A stretch of DNA of 64,000 bases, taken from Pokkaliibacter sp. MBI-7 (GTDB lineage: Bacteria > Pseudomonadota > Gammaproteobacteria > Pseudomonadales > Balneatricaceae). Both the position numbers and the translations under genes were made by a program. Shown here in pieces: positions 33,331 through 41,513 of the stretch. Numbering within the stretch: position 1 is the stretch's first letter; every line of letters begins with the position of its first letter. Under the pieces are notes generated by a model. The model did not search any database. It saw only the letters and a program-made list of their open reading frames with translations, and was not told the DNA's origin. The stretch spans positions 4,341,145 to 4,405,144 of the forward strand of contig NZ_JARVTG010000001.1 of the NCBI RefSeq assembly GCF_029846635.1, written 5' to 3'.

Positions 33331-33933
33331 CTATCTATGTAACTCAGTAACGCTCATGGTAAACACCAAATCAGAGTCAGCTTGATTCGAATAGGAGTGA
33401 GGAACATCCGTTTTAGCTATAGCAGATTGACCTTCAAGCAGTTCTACTGTTTGACCATCAATATTCAAAGTGAGTATTCCAGACTCAACATGGAATAGTT
33501 CAAATGTACCGGGTGGATGACCGGGGGATTCAAAATGTTCGGATGGTTTCATTACCCAACGCCAAAGTTCTATCATGTTGGGGCCAGTCGTTCCTACCAA
33601 TAACTTAGCACTACCACCATGTTCTCCATCCCACAGAGTTGGAATATCTTCTTTAGAAATGACATTGATGGTTGGGTTACTAGCCACATTGACAATATCG
33701 GCTACTGAAATACCAAGCGCAGCGGATAATTTACACAGAATAGCAATACTTGGATTAGCAGAGCCTTTTTCGATTTCAACTAGCATCCCTTTACTGATCC
33801 CTGCTTTTTTCGCCAATACATCGAGTGAAAGCTTGAGATGTTTGCGGTGCTCTTTGATTCTGGCAGCAACGGCTTGGTTGACAGTCTGGGCATTAGAACC
33901 ACTATCGGTCATTATATTGACTTTTTCGGTCAT
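33331..33933 (-). CDS. XRE-family regulator with C-terminal cupin
   Basis: 200 residues: helix-turn-helix about 25-80 (LSLDVLAKKAGISKGMLVEI) and a cupin_2 barrel (FELFHVESGILTLNIDGQTV, IAKTDVPHSYSNQ). Such HTH-cupin proteins often regulate amino-acid or polyamine export and catabolism. Divergent from the B3/4-LysE-DapA genes with only about 40 bp between, so it likely controls that cassette. AT-rich like the cassette, unlike the ICE backbone. Confidence 0.85.
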   Translation of the reverse strand: MTEKVNIMTDSGSNAQTVNQAVAARIKEHRKHLKLSLDVLAKKAGISKGMLVEIEKGSANPSIAILCKLSAALGISVADIVNVASNPTINVISKEDIPTLWDGEHGGSAKLLVGTTGPNMIELWRWVMKPSEHFESPGHPPGTFELFHVESGILTLNIDGQTVELLEGQSAIAKTDVPHSYSNQADSDLVFTMSVTELHR

Positions 33934-33975
33934 AAATGTATCTTGTAGCAAATGAGTCATGAGAGGAATTATCTA

Positions 33976-34680
33976 ATGGTTACACTACTACCGTCAATTG
34001 ACAGTCGCATTTCTAATATTGCGCCTGAATTTAAAGCATTAAGTATCACAGTTAAAGGAACTGAAGTTCAAGACGTTACGTATGCAAAGGACGTTTTAAA
34101 GGAAGCTTGTGCATCTATCTTGGAAAGCGATTTTTGTTGGGCTGAGTCTCACATCAATGCGTGGGGAGACGTTTTTCGTCAATTTGGTTCGAAACCTAAT
34201 CGAACGCCTTGCTCTGCCGCAGCGCTTAGAAAACGAGTATTAAAAGATGGAACAATGTCAAGTATTGACCCTATTGTAGACATTTATAATGCCATCAGTA
34301 TTCGATACGCCATACCTGTTGGTGGTGAAGACATGGATAGCTATCAAGGAACACCAACACTCACTATTGCAGATGGTACTGAATCTTTTGACACCATTAA
34401 AAATGGTGAGGCTTCAATTGAAAACCCTGACGTTGGGGAAGTTATTTGGCGCGATGATATCGGCGTAACTTGTCGTCGTTGGAACTGGAGACAAGGTGTT
34501 AGAACTCGAATTGAACCCGACACACGTAACATGTGGTTTATTCTAGAAAGCTTGCCAGAAATGCCACTAGAAAGCTTGCGAGAAGCAGGGGACGAAATGA
34601 TCAAACACTTGCAAGTGATCATGCCTGAGTCAGTGATAGAGCAATCGTTGGTGTTTGCTTCAAAATCCATTGAGGTTTGA
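33976..34680 (+). CDS. B3/B4 tRNA-binding-domain protein
   Basis: 234 residues with the B3/B4 domain of phenylalanyl-tRNA synthetase beta chain as a free-standing protein: FGSKPNRTPCSAAALRKRV, IDPIVDIYNAISIRYAIPVG and CRRWNWRQGVRTRI. Stand-alone members are thought to edit mischarged tRNA or to hydrolyse D-aminoacyl or non-standard aminoacyl-tRNA. AGAGG precedes the start. It is coupled to the LysE gene (2-bp gap), a pairing that suggests handling of a toxic or non-protein amino acid (inference). Confidence 0.8.
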   Translation: MVTLLPSIDSRISNIAPEFKALSITVKGTEVQDVTYAKDVLKEACASILESDFCWAESHINAWGDVFRQFGSKPNRTPCSAAALRKRVLKDGTMSSIDPIVDIYNAISIRYAIPVGGEDMDSYQGTPTLTIADGTESFDTIKNGEASIENPDVGEVIWRDDIGVTCRRWNWRQGVRTRIEPDTRNMWFILESLPEMPLESLREAGDEMIKHLQVIMPESVIEQSLVFASKSIEV

Positions 34681-34681
34681 T

Positions 34682-35308
34682 GTGATAAATACTTTGTTAA
34701 CGGGTGCCGTTGTTTCTGGAAGTTTGATTGTCGCAATCGGTAGCCAAAATGCGTTTCTATTAAAGTGCGGATTAAAAAAGCAATACGCACTGTCCGTTGC
34801 CACTGTCTGTTTTCTTGGTGACATTCTTCTCATCAGTACTGGTGTACTTGGTATAGGGACACTTCTCTATAAAGCACCATTATGGAAAGACCTTTTGACT
34901 CTTGGCGGCGTAGTATTTCTTTTCTGGTATGGCTACCAATCTGCAAAATCAGCGTGGAAAGGTTCAAGTCACCTAGAGTTGGAGAATTCGGACATTGCCC
35001 AGAGTTGGTTAAAAGTCGTTTTGATGGCGATGGCTATCACTTTTTTAAATCCACATGTCTATCTGGATACGGTGGTGATCCTTGGTGGTGTGACTGCTCA
35101 AATGGAACCTGATGAAAAACTATTGTTTGTTATCGGGGCGCTGGTTGCATCAGGGATATGGTTCTATGGCTTGGTGTATTTGGCTAACAAGTTGATCCCA
35201 CTCTTTAGTAAGCCAAGAACATGGCGAATGTTAGATTCTGCGATTTCATGCATCATGTTTGGTATTGCATTAAAGCTGGTAACACCTCTGCTAAGCCAAT
35301 ACATATAG
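34682..35308 (+). CDS. LysE/ArgO-type amino acid exporter
   Basis: 208 residues, six helices. IAIGSQNAFLLKCGLKK is the LysE/ArgO signature of helix 1, and FLNPHVYLDTVVILGG the second conserved NPH motif. GTG start at 34682 after GAGG, two bases past the preceding stop. Exports basic or related amino acids outward. First of two LysE-superfamily exporters in this cassette. Confidence 0.85.
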   Translation: MINTLLTGAVVSGSLIVAIGSQNAFLLKCGLKKQYALSVATVCFLGDILLISTGVLGIGTLLYKAPLWKDLLTLGGVVFLFWYGYQSAKSAWKGSSHLELENSDIAQSWLKVVLMAMAITFLNPHVYLDTVVILGGVTAQMEPDEKLLFVIGALVASGIWFYGLVYLANKLIPLFSKPRTWRMLDSAISCIMFGIALKLVTPLLSQYI

Positions 35309-35366
35309 AACGTCGTTATAACGCCATTTTTTCAATAAGTTAATTCTATTTTAGAAGGTGAATTTC

Positions 35367-36260
35367 ATGTTTGTTGGGCTATCTGCATTTCCCTTAACAC
35401 CAATGTACGATGATTCTGTTGATGAAAAAGCTTTTATAGGTCTTATTCAGCGCTTGGTTAATGCTGAGGTGGATTCTATTGGGGTATTGGGGTCGACTGG
35501 TAACTATGCGTACCTCACAAGAGAAGAACGAAAAAGAGTCGCGCAGATTGCGGTTCAACACGCAGAAAACATACCTGTCATGGTTGGTATTAGTGCTTTA
35601 AACCTAAGAGATGTACTCCTAAATGCCGAAGACGCTCAAGCGGCAGGAGCAAGTGCAGTGTTATTAGCGCCAATGTCATACCAGCAGTTGAAAGAAAATG
35701 AAGTGTATAAGTTGTATGAAGTTGTCACTTCTAATCTATCCGTTCCTCTGTGCGTCTATGATAATCCTGGCACTACACATTTTAATTTCAGTGATGAACT
35801 GCACGGGCGTATCGCTCAGTTACCCAATGTCAGGTCAATAAAAATCCCAGGTGTGCCGATGGAACCTCAAGCCGCTTTAGATCGAGTAAACCGCCTCCGT
35901 GCTTTAATTCCCGATCATGTATCCATAGGTATTAGTGGTGATGCTTGTGCTGCTACCGGATTGAACGCAGGATGTGACGTTTGGTATTCAGTCATTGGTG
36001 GCTTATACCCTGAAGTAGCTCAATCGTTTACAACAGCAGCACAGAAAGGAGATACTCAAGAAACGTTGCGCCTGTCAAACCGCTTAGCTCCGATGTGGGA
36101 ACTATTCCATCGTAATGGAGGAAGTCTTCGTGTTGTAGCTGCTGCGGCTGAGATTCAAAACTTAGTTAAGCCTCCCTGTTTGCCGTTGCCACTTAGGGCA
36201 TTAGAAGGAAAGGAAAGGAAAGAATTAGCACTATTGCTTAATAGTTTAGAATTATCATGA
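35367..36260 (+). CDS. DapA-like (dihydrodipicolinate synthase family) lyase/aldolase
   Basis: 297 residues, TIM barrel. GSTGNYAYLTREERKRV, the catalytic tyrosine in CVYDNPGTTHF and the Schiff-base lysine in SIKIPGVP are present. The family includes DapA, N-acetylneuraminate lyase and various aldolases acting on 2-oxo acids. Its place between two amino-acid exporters and beside a B3/4 protein suggests turnover of an amino-acid derivative rather than lysine biosynthesis. Confidence 0.82.
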   Translation: MFVGLSAFPLTPMYDDSVDEKAFIGLIQRLVNAEVDSIGVLGSTGNYAYLTREERKRVAQIAVQHAENIPVMVGISALNLRDVLLNAEDAQAAGASAVLLAPMSYQQLKENEVYKLYEVVTSNLSVPLCVYDNPGTTHFNFSDELHGRIAQLPNVRSIKIPGVPMEPQAALDRVNRLRALIPDHVSIGISGDACAATGLNAGCDVWYSVIGGLYPEVAQSFTTAAQKGDTQETLRLSNRLAPMWELFHRNGGSLRVVAAAAEIQNLVKPPCLPLPLRALEGKERKELALLLNSLELS

Positions 36261-36318
36261 TGTTAGGGTGGTTTTTTTTGGTTTGTAACTCACAAAGATA
36301 CAGTTAAGGATGATTGCA

Positions 36319-36945
36319 ATGGATGCTATTAATTACCCTCTAATCTTAGTGGCAGCATTAGCTGCGATAGCGAGTCCTGGGCCTGCGACATTAGCTATTG
36401 CTAGTGCATCAATGAGTCATGGTCGAATTTACGGCTTAGGTCTAGCTTGTGGCGTGCTCACTGGTTCGCTGTTTTGGTCTTGTAGTGCAGCGTTTGGTTT
36501 GGCGGCACTGCTCAGTTCAAATGTTTGGATATTTGAAGTCATACGGTATTGTGGCGCTGCTTATTTGATTTATTTGTCGTTGAAATCTTTACGTTCTGCC
36601 GTCGGAAAATCTACATTGACATTAGTTCAAAGTCATTCAACAACGCTGACCAATATTTATTTCAAAGGTTTACTTATTCACCTGACTAATCCCAAAGCCA
36701 TATTGTATTTCGCCTCTCTGTACTCCATCGGTGTTCCTGCAACTGCGCAGGTTTCTGATTTGGTGACAGTGATATTGTCTGTTGGAATGTTGAGTTCCAG
36801 TGTCTTTCTTGGTTACGCTGTTCTTTTCTCTAACCATAGAGCGAGAAATATCTATCTAAAATCGAAAGTCATGTTTGAATGTACGTTTGCTGCTTTTTTT
36901 GGTTTTGCTGGAATGAAAATTTTGACGGGTGATATTGTTAGGTAG
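36319..36945 (+). CDS. LysE/RhtB-family amino acid exporter
   Basis: 208 residues, six helices. IASPGPATLAIASASMSHGR is the RhtB-type motif, and HLTNPKAILYFASLYS the second conserved NP motif. Start at 36319 is eight bases after AAGGA. Efflux of homoserine, threonine, leucine or related amino acids is typical. Continues the cassette. Confidence 0.83.
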   Translation: MDAINYPLILVAALAAIASPGPATLAIASASMSHGRIYGLGLACGVLTGSLFWSCSAAFGLAALLSSNVWIFEVIRYCGAAYLIYLSLKSLRSAVGKSTLTLVQSHSTTLTNIYFKGLLIHLTNPKAILYFASLYSIGVPATAQVSDLVTVILSVGMLSSSVFLGYAVLFSNHRARNIYLKSKVMFECTFAAFFGFAGMKILTGDIVR

Positions 36946-36964
36946 TTCTTAACATACCTGTATT

Positions 36965-37013
36965 GGAAGACGACTTCCCCCGTTTTGGGAGTGATCTGCT
37001 GGGACGACCTAGC
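36965..37013 (+). promoter_or_regulatory. Guanidine-II (mini-ykkC) riboswitch
   Basis: Two small hairpins each with an ACGA tetraloop: GGAAG-ACGA-CTTCC (36965-36978) and GCTGGG-ACGA-CCTAGC (36998-37013), joined by a 19-nt linker. Paired ACGR-loop hairpins just before the ribosome binding site are the defining architecture of the guanidine-II class. The GGAGGGG site lies 16 bp after the second stem, so guanidine binding should open it for translation of the SMR exporter. Confidence 0.9.
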
Positions 37014-37035
37014 CCTGTTATTACTTGGAGGGGCT

Positions 37036-37353
37036 ATGCCTTGGTTCTATCTTCTCATTGCTGGATTACTTGAAATTGTCTGGGCTTACACAATGAAGCA
37101 ATCTTACGGTTTCACTCGACTTATTCCATCGCTCATAACTATTTTTGCAATGATGGCAAGTTTTTGGTTACTAGCGATTGCTATGCGCTCTATACCTCTT
37201 GGAACGGCGTATACAATTTGGACAGGGATTGGTTCTGTCGGTGCATTCCTTGTTGGAGTTTTGTGGCTAGCTGAACCTGTTAACGTTTTGAGAGTTATCG
37301 CAGCCGTACTGATTATTATGGGGCTTATTTTAATGAAACTATCAAGTCTCTAG
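37036..37353 (+). CDS. gdx: SMR-family guanidinium exporter (Gdx/SugE type)
   Basis: 105 residues, four helices. The catalytic glutamate is in LIAGLLEIVWAYTMK (SugE/Gdx-type, W-A-Y rather than EmrE-type), with IPLGTAYTIWTGIGSVGAF in helix 3. With the guanidine-II riboswitch directly in front, guanidinium export by proton exchange is the assigned role. The start at 37036 follows GGAGGGG; an upstream frame from 36985 reads through the riboswitch and is not real. Confidence 0.92.
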   Translation: MPWFYLLIAGLLEIVWAYTMKQSYGFTRLIPSLITIFAMMASFWLLAIAMRSIPLGTAYTIWTGIGSVGAFLVGVLWLAEPVNVLRVIAAVLIIMGLILMKLSSL

Positions 37354-37552
37354 GTACCATCAATTCATGCAGCAAAATCGACCTTTGTAATCAACATCGG
37401 GTTCTGGGTTAACTGACTTTTCCATACTATAAGTTATTCATGACTTACTAATTTAGCAAAATCACTGAAACAGATATGTCCCAGAAACAAGTTACAGCTT
37501 CACCATAATCGGTTTGATGTATGTGAAAACGCGGGCCGGTACACCATCACCG

Positions 37553-38587
37553 GGCTTTGTTGCATAAATAGATGTCAGCATATAAGACCCCTTACCCCAG
37601 ATGATCTTATGGTATGCGCACCGTCATCGGTGTCCCGAGCCGCGTAAAGCGATTCAATATTGCCGCCCGCACCTGAAGCTCGGCGACCTGCCGGTCAAAA
37701 TCCCTTGCCATCACGCGTTCACCCAGCCGCTTGAAACAGTGCATTTTGGTTTCCACCAGACTACGCCGATGATAACCGCTCCACTTCTTCCAGAGCGTCC
37801 GGCCCAGCCGGCGGGTGGCCCGCAGAATCTCATTCCTGGCAGAGGCCCCCGGGCGATTTTCCTTCCACGGCTTCGCATTCTGGCGGGTGGGTATCACCGC
37901 CTCTGCCTCTCGCCGGGCTATCGCCTCATGACAGCCTCGCGTGTCGTAGGCACCATCTCCACTGACAGACGCTATCTTCTCCTCCACCGGTATCTGACTC
38001 AGCAACCCGGGCAGCATCGGTGCGTCCCCCACCGCATTGTCGGTCACCTCAATAGCCCGGATTTCCAGCGTGTGCGCATCGATGCCCAGATGCACCTTGC
38101 GCCATTGGCGGCGGTAGTCCGCACCGTGCTTTTTGGTTTTCCATTCCCCTTCGCCCAGCATCTTGATACCGGTGCTGTCGATCAACAGATGCAGTCCGGT
38201 CGTGGCTGGGCAGCAAGGAATCACGACCTGCAGCGACTTCTGGCGCCGACAGACGGTGCTGTAGTCGGGGGTTGGCCAATCCAGCCCTGCCAGTTTAAGC
38301 AGGCTTTGTACCATGCCCACCGCCTGGCGCAGGGCCAGGTTGTAGAGGCATTTAATGGTCAGGCAGAACTGAATGGCTGCATCGCTGAAGGTGGGCGTAC
38401 GTCCTCGCTTCCCGCACGCAGAACCGTACCAGTTCATGTCACGGTCGAGCCAGATCATCAGCGATCCACGCGCTTTGAGCGCGGCGTTGTAGGACTTCCA
38501 ATTGATGGTCTTGTACTGAGGTGAGGCCGGTTTATTCATGCCGTCATTCTACAGCATGGGACTCAACATGATTTGTGCAACAAAGCC
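37553..38587 (-). mobile_element. IS903-like insertion sequence, copy 2
   Basis: 1035 bp, ends GGCTTTGTTGCATAAATA and GGCTTTGTTGCACAAATC read inward, and perfect 9-bp target duplication CCATCACCG (37544-37552 and 38588-38596). The target is the loop and arm of a palindrome, CGGGCCGGT...ACCGGCCCG. Almost identical to copy 3, in opposite orientation. Confidence 0.93.
37607..38539 (-). CDS. IS5-family transposase (copy 2, intact)
   Basis: 310 residues with DDE residues in LLIDSTGIKML, SVSGDGAYDTR and RRSLVETKMHCFKRL. Full length and probably functional. The frame across CLTIKCLYNLALRQ is intact here but broken in copy 3. Confidence 0.93.
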   Translation of the reverse strand: MNKPASPQYKTINWKSYNAALKARGSLMIWLDRDMNWYGSACGKRGRTPTFSDAAIQFCLTIKCLYNLALRQAVGMVQSLLKLAGLDWPTPDYSTVCRRQKSLQVVIPCCPATTGLHLLIDSTGIKMLGEGEWKTKKHGADYRRQWRKVHLGIDAHTLEIRAIEVTDNAVGDAPMLPGLLSQIPVEEKIASVSGDGAYDTRGCHEAIARREAEAVIPTRQNAKPWKENRPGASARNEILRATRRLGRTLWKKWSGYHRRSLVETKMHCFKRLGERVMARDFDRQVAELQVRAAILNRFTRLGTPMTVRIP

Positions 38588-38613
38588 CCATCACCGGCCC
38601 GTGTGCTTTCTAA

Positions 38614-38868
38614 CTACTTGCGTCGGCCAAACGGCCAATACCTCATTTTGTCGATTCGCTCGACCGATCTCGTCATGTCCTTATAAGCACGCCCGGCCAG
38701 CTTGTTTTGGAATACCTCCATTTTGTCGGCAATGGCTTTCATCTTCGGGCCGTGCCCGGTTTTGTGCAGCCACTGGCCCAAAAAATAGGAGGCCACTATC
38801 ACAATGAACATCACTGCGAAGAAACCAAATACCTCTGCAAGGTTTTGAGGTGGAAAGTTAAACTCCAT
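38614..38868 (-). CDS. Small membrane protein, ICE backbone remnant
   Basis: 84 residues: one membrane helix (FGFFAVMFIVIVASYFLG) followed by a basic, helical cytoplasmic tail ending RYWPFGRRK. Family not recognised. Trapped between the two inverted IS copies with the truncated gene at 38889-39145, 20 bp upstream on the same strand. Confidence 0.5.
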   Translation of the reverse strand: MEFNFPPQNLAEVFGFFAVMFIVIVASYFLGQWLHKTGHGPKMKAIADKMEVFQNKLAGRAYKDMTRSVERIDKMRYWPFGRRK

Positions 38869-38888
38869 AATCAGTAATCCTTACTTAG

Positions 38889-39145
38889 TTAGGCCATGCG
38901 ACCTTTTTTAACAAAACTGGCAACCTCTTCGTTGCGCTCCTGCTGGCGTTCTTGGGCATACGAAACGTAGTCCTCAACGTCGAAGGTGTGATTTTCCGGG
39001 TCGCGCTCTTGCCATTCTGCGTGTGCTTGACGGGCTTCTTCCTGGTCCTCAATGGATAGACCATCAAAGCCGCCGGTTTGATTCATCCAGCCAGTGCCGC
39101 CACCGCCTAAGCTATCGTTGTCAAATGCAGGGGAAGCCTCGTCAA
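38889..39145 (-). pseudogene. Hypothetical protein gene truncated by IS copy 3
   Basis: Acidic, glutamine-rich frame (SIEDQEEARQAHAEWQERDP, DVEDYVSYAQERQQERNEE) ending GRMA. Its 5' end is lost where the IS begins at 39146; the apparent start codon at 39158 lies inside the IS. No family recognised. Confidence 0.6.
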
Positions 39146-40179
39146 GGCTTTGTTGCACAAATCATGTTGAGTCCCATGCTGTAGAATGACGGCATGAATA
39201 AACCGGCCTCACCTCAGTACAAGACCATCAATTGGAAGTCCTACAACGCCGCGCTCAAAGCGCGTGGATCGCTGATGATCTGGCTCGACCGTGACATGAA
39301 CTGGTACGGTTCTGCGTGCGGGAAGCGAGGACGTACGCCCACCTTCAGCGATGCCGCCATTCAGTTCTGCCTGACCATTAAATGCCTCTACACCTGGCCC
39401 TGCGCCAGGCGGTGGGCATGGTACAAAGCCTGCTTAAACTGGCAGGGCTGGATTGGCCAACCCCCGACTACAGCACCGTTTGTCGGCGCCAGAAGTCGCT
39501 GCAGGTCGTGATTCCTTGCCACCCAGCCACGACCGGACTGCATCTGTTGATCGACAGCACCGGTATCAAGATGCTGGGCGAAGGGGAATGGAAAACCAAA
39601 AAGCACGGTGCGGACTACCGCCGCCAATGGCGCAAGGTGCATCTGGGCATCGATGCGCACACGCTGGAAATCCGGGCTATTGAAGTGACCGACAATGCGG
39701 TGGGGGACGCGCCGATGCTGCCCGGGTTGCTGAGTCAGATACCAGTGGAGGAGAAGATAGCGTCTGTCAGCGGAGATGGTGCCTACGACACGCGAGGCTG
39801 TCATGAGGCGATAGCCCGGCGAGAGGCAGAGGCGGTGATACCCACCCGCCAGAATGCGAAGCCGTGGAAGGAAAATCGCCCGGGGGCTTCTGCCAGGAAT
39901 GAGATTCTGCGGGGTACCCGCCGGCTGGGCCGGACGCTCTGGAAGAAGTGGAGCGGTTATCATCGGCGTAGTCTGGTGGAAACCAAAATGCACTGTTTCA
40001 AGCGACTGGGTGAACGCGTGATGGCAAGGGACTTTGACCGGCAGGTCGCCGAGCTTCAGGTGCGGGCGGCAATATTGAATCGCTTTACGCGGCTCGGGAC
40101 ACCGATGACGGTGCGCATACCATAAGATCATCTGGGGTAAGGGGTCTTATATGCTGACATCTATTTATGCAACAAAGCC
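39146..40179 (+). mobile_element. IS903-like insertion sequence, copy 3
   Basis: 1034 bp with the same terminal repeats as copy 2 but inverted to it. The flanks (CCTCGTCAA left, CTGCTGATG right) do not match, so no target duplication remains: DNA on one side has been deleted or exchanged since insertion. Confidence 0.9.
39194..40125 (+). pseudogene. IS5-family transposase, frameshifted (copy 3)
   Basis: Nearly identical to the copy-2 transposase. At 39390-39392 it reads CTACACCTGG where copy 2 has CTACAACCTGG; loss of one A shifts the frame after KCLY, so the N-terminal 66 residues and the DDE domain (from ALRQAVGMVQ) are in different frames. Confidence 0.85.
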
Positions 40180-40484
40180 CTGCTGATGAAAGAAACCTTT
40201 ATCATGGTTGTCGATTTCGAGCTATCCAATTAGAAGGCATATCGTCTCTTTCGAGGCTATTCATGGTTAGGCGTGAGCTTTCACTTTCTTGAGCATGTCA
40301 TTTCATTTTTCTTCGGCACCGTTTGGTGAGAGCGCTCTCCAATATCAGAATCAGAATTTATAGCTCGATGTAATACAGCTCTAGCTCGCGAGCAAGATAA
40401 GTGTATAAAAAGGATCGTTTTCGGACCCCTCTCAAACACCCTGTCCTAAAATTAGCCTTTCCCTATTTTGTACACGCCGTATGA
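40180..40484. other. 305-bp gap without a recognisable gene
   Basis: From the end of IS copy 3 to the resolvase control region. No frame with a ribosome binding site and no strong hairpin seen. Probably the remains of whatever was next to the IS before the deletion inferred there. Confidence 0.4.
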
Positions 40485-40503
40485 TACGAACACTGATTTC
40501 GTA
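40485..40503. promoter_or_regulatory. Inverted repeat upstream of resolvase, candidate res/operator
   Basis: TACGAA-N7-TTCGTA, 16 bp before the resolvase start, flanked by GTACA motifs (GTACACG at 40470, CGTACATG at 40500). Resolvase genes often lie next to their own crossover sites; assignment is by position. Confidence 0.4.
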
Positions 40504-40518
40504 CATGTAGGTGCACGT

Positions 40519-41136
40519 ATGTCCCGCATTTTCGTCTATGCCCGTGTCAGCACTGCTGACCAACATACTGATAACCAGATACAAGAAGTTGTTGCGGCGG
40601 GCTTTGCTGTAAATCAACGGCGGATCGTAACAGAGCACATCAGCGGCAGTGTAGCAGCGCTTGAGCGTCCGCAGTTTGCCAGACTGCTGGATCGCCTGGA
40701 GCCCGGAGATATATTGATCGTGACCAAGCTGGATAGGCTGGGTCGCAATGCCATGGATGTTCGGGCCACCATAGAACTTCTGGCAGAAGATGGTATCCAT
40801 GTTCATTGCCTGGCATTGGGAGGTGCGGATCTGACCAGCCCTGCAGGCCGGATGACGATGATGGTGATGAATGCGGTCGCGGAGTTTGAGCGAGATTTGC
40901 TGATAGAGCGCACTCAGGCAGGTCTGGCAAGAGCGCGTGCCGAAGGGAAGAGGCTAGGGCGCCCACCGGCATTGAGTGACGAAGATCAGGTCAAAGTCAT
41001 TGACCGCTTAGCGGCAGGAGTGTCTGTCGCTCAGGTGGCACGAAATTTTGGGACTACCCGGCAGTCGATCATGCGGATCAGGGCAAAGCAGTTGGAGTAT
41101 CACAACATGGGGCAAGATCTATCAGGTGGAGCTTGA
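40519..41136 (+). CDS. Serine recombinase (Tn3-type resolvase/invertase)
   Basis: 205 residues. N-terminal catalytic domain RIFVYARVSTADQHTDNQ with nucleophile Ser11, then ITKLDRLGR-type motif (VTKLDRLGRNAMDV), GRMTMMVMNAVAEFERDL, and a C-terminal helix-turn-helix (VSVAQVARNFGTTRQSIMRI). It resolves cointegrates or inverts DNA. No Tn3 transposase is nearby, so it is orphaned or serves the element itself. Start at 40519; an earlier frame start at 40468 is not family-like. Confidence 0.88.
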   Translation: MSRIFVYARVSTADQHTDNQIQEVVAAGFAVNQRRIVTEHISGSVAALERPQFARLLDRLEPGDILIVTKLDRLGRNAMDVRATIELLAEDGIHVHCLALGGADLTSPAGRMTMMVMNAVAEFERDLLIERTQAGLARARAEGKRLGRPPALSDEDQVKVIDRLAAGVSVAQVARNFGTTRQSIMRIRAKQLEYHNMGQDLSGGA

Positions 41137-41351
41137 GAGCGCTTGAACGACATAGGGTGTACTACCCATAAATGAAAAAAGGTGGAGCTATAAGCTCCAA
41201 GTACTACGACAACATCAAATGTTGAAGGGCTAGCCGCTGCCTAACCTTCCCACTACTTGCCCTTTACAGGCTGACCATGGGGGGTGCTACGCGGGCCTCA
41301 TCTGGATTTAAAGAGCGGGGAGGCTCAAACACACTCTGTAGCCTAATAATG
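41137..41351. other. Non-coding gap after resolvase
   Basis: Holds a small hairpin TGGAGCT-ATA-AGCTCCA (41183-41199) soon after the resolvase stop, without a T-run. Nothing else seen. Confidence 0.4.
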
Positions 41352-41381
41352 AAAAAAGCCCACAATTATGTGGGCTTTTTT
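41352..41381. terminator. Bidirectional terminator
   Basis: 13-bp stem AAAAAAGCCCACA / TGTGGGCTTTTTT with ATTA loop; poly-A and poly-T flanks on either strand. Lies between the resolvase and the convergent nuclease-like gene. Confidence 0.88.
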
Positions 41382-41513
41382 CAAAACTTGGAAGGTATGA
41401 CATTTCCGCTCTAATTGCGTGGTGTGAGTGACCTTCACACAAACAATATATCGTTGTTTTGTTTTGTGGTCAAATTTGGTCAAAGCACTCAAAGATAAAG
41501 CTGCCCTGTGTGC

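Noticed and set aside
36985..37035. N-terminal extension of the Gdx protein
   Set aside because: It would translate the riboswitch hairpins; the ATG at 37036 has a strong ribosome binding site and the family start.
37601..38524. Long plus-strand frame opposite the copy-2 transposase
   Set aside because: It mirrors the transposase codon structure, and the same shadow appears opposite copy 3; the transposase frame has the DDE motif.
37553..40179. Composite transposon formed by the two inverted IS903-like copies
   Set aside because: Copy 2 has its own perfect 9-bp duplication on both sides, so it inserted alone; the outer flanks of the pair do not match, and the enclosed DNA looks like ICE backbone rather than cargo.
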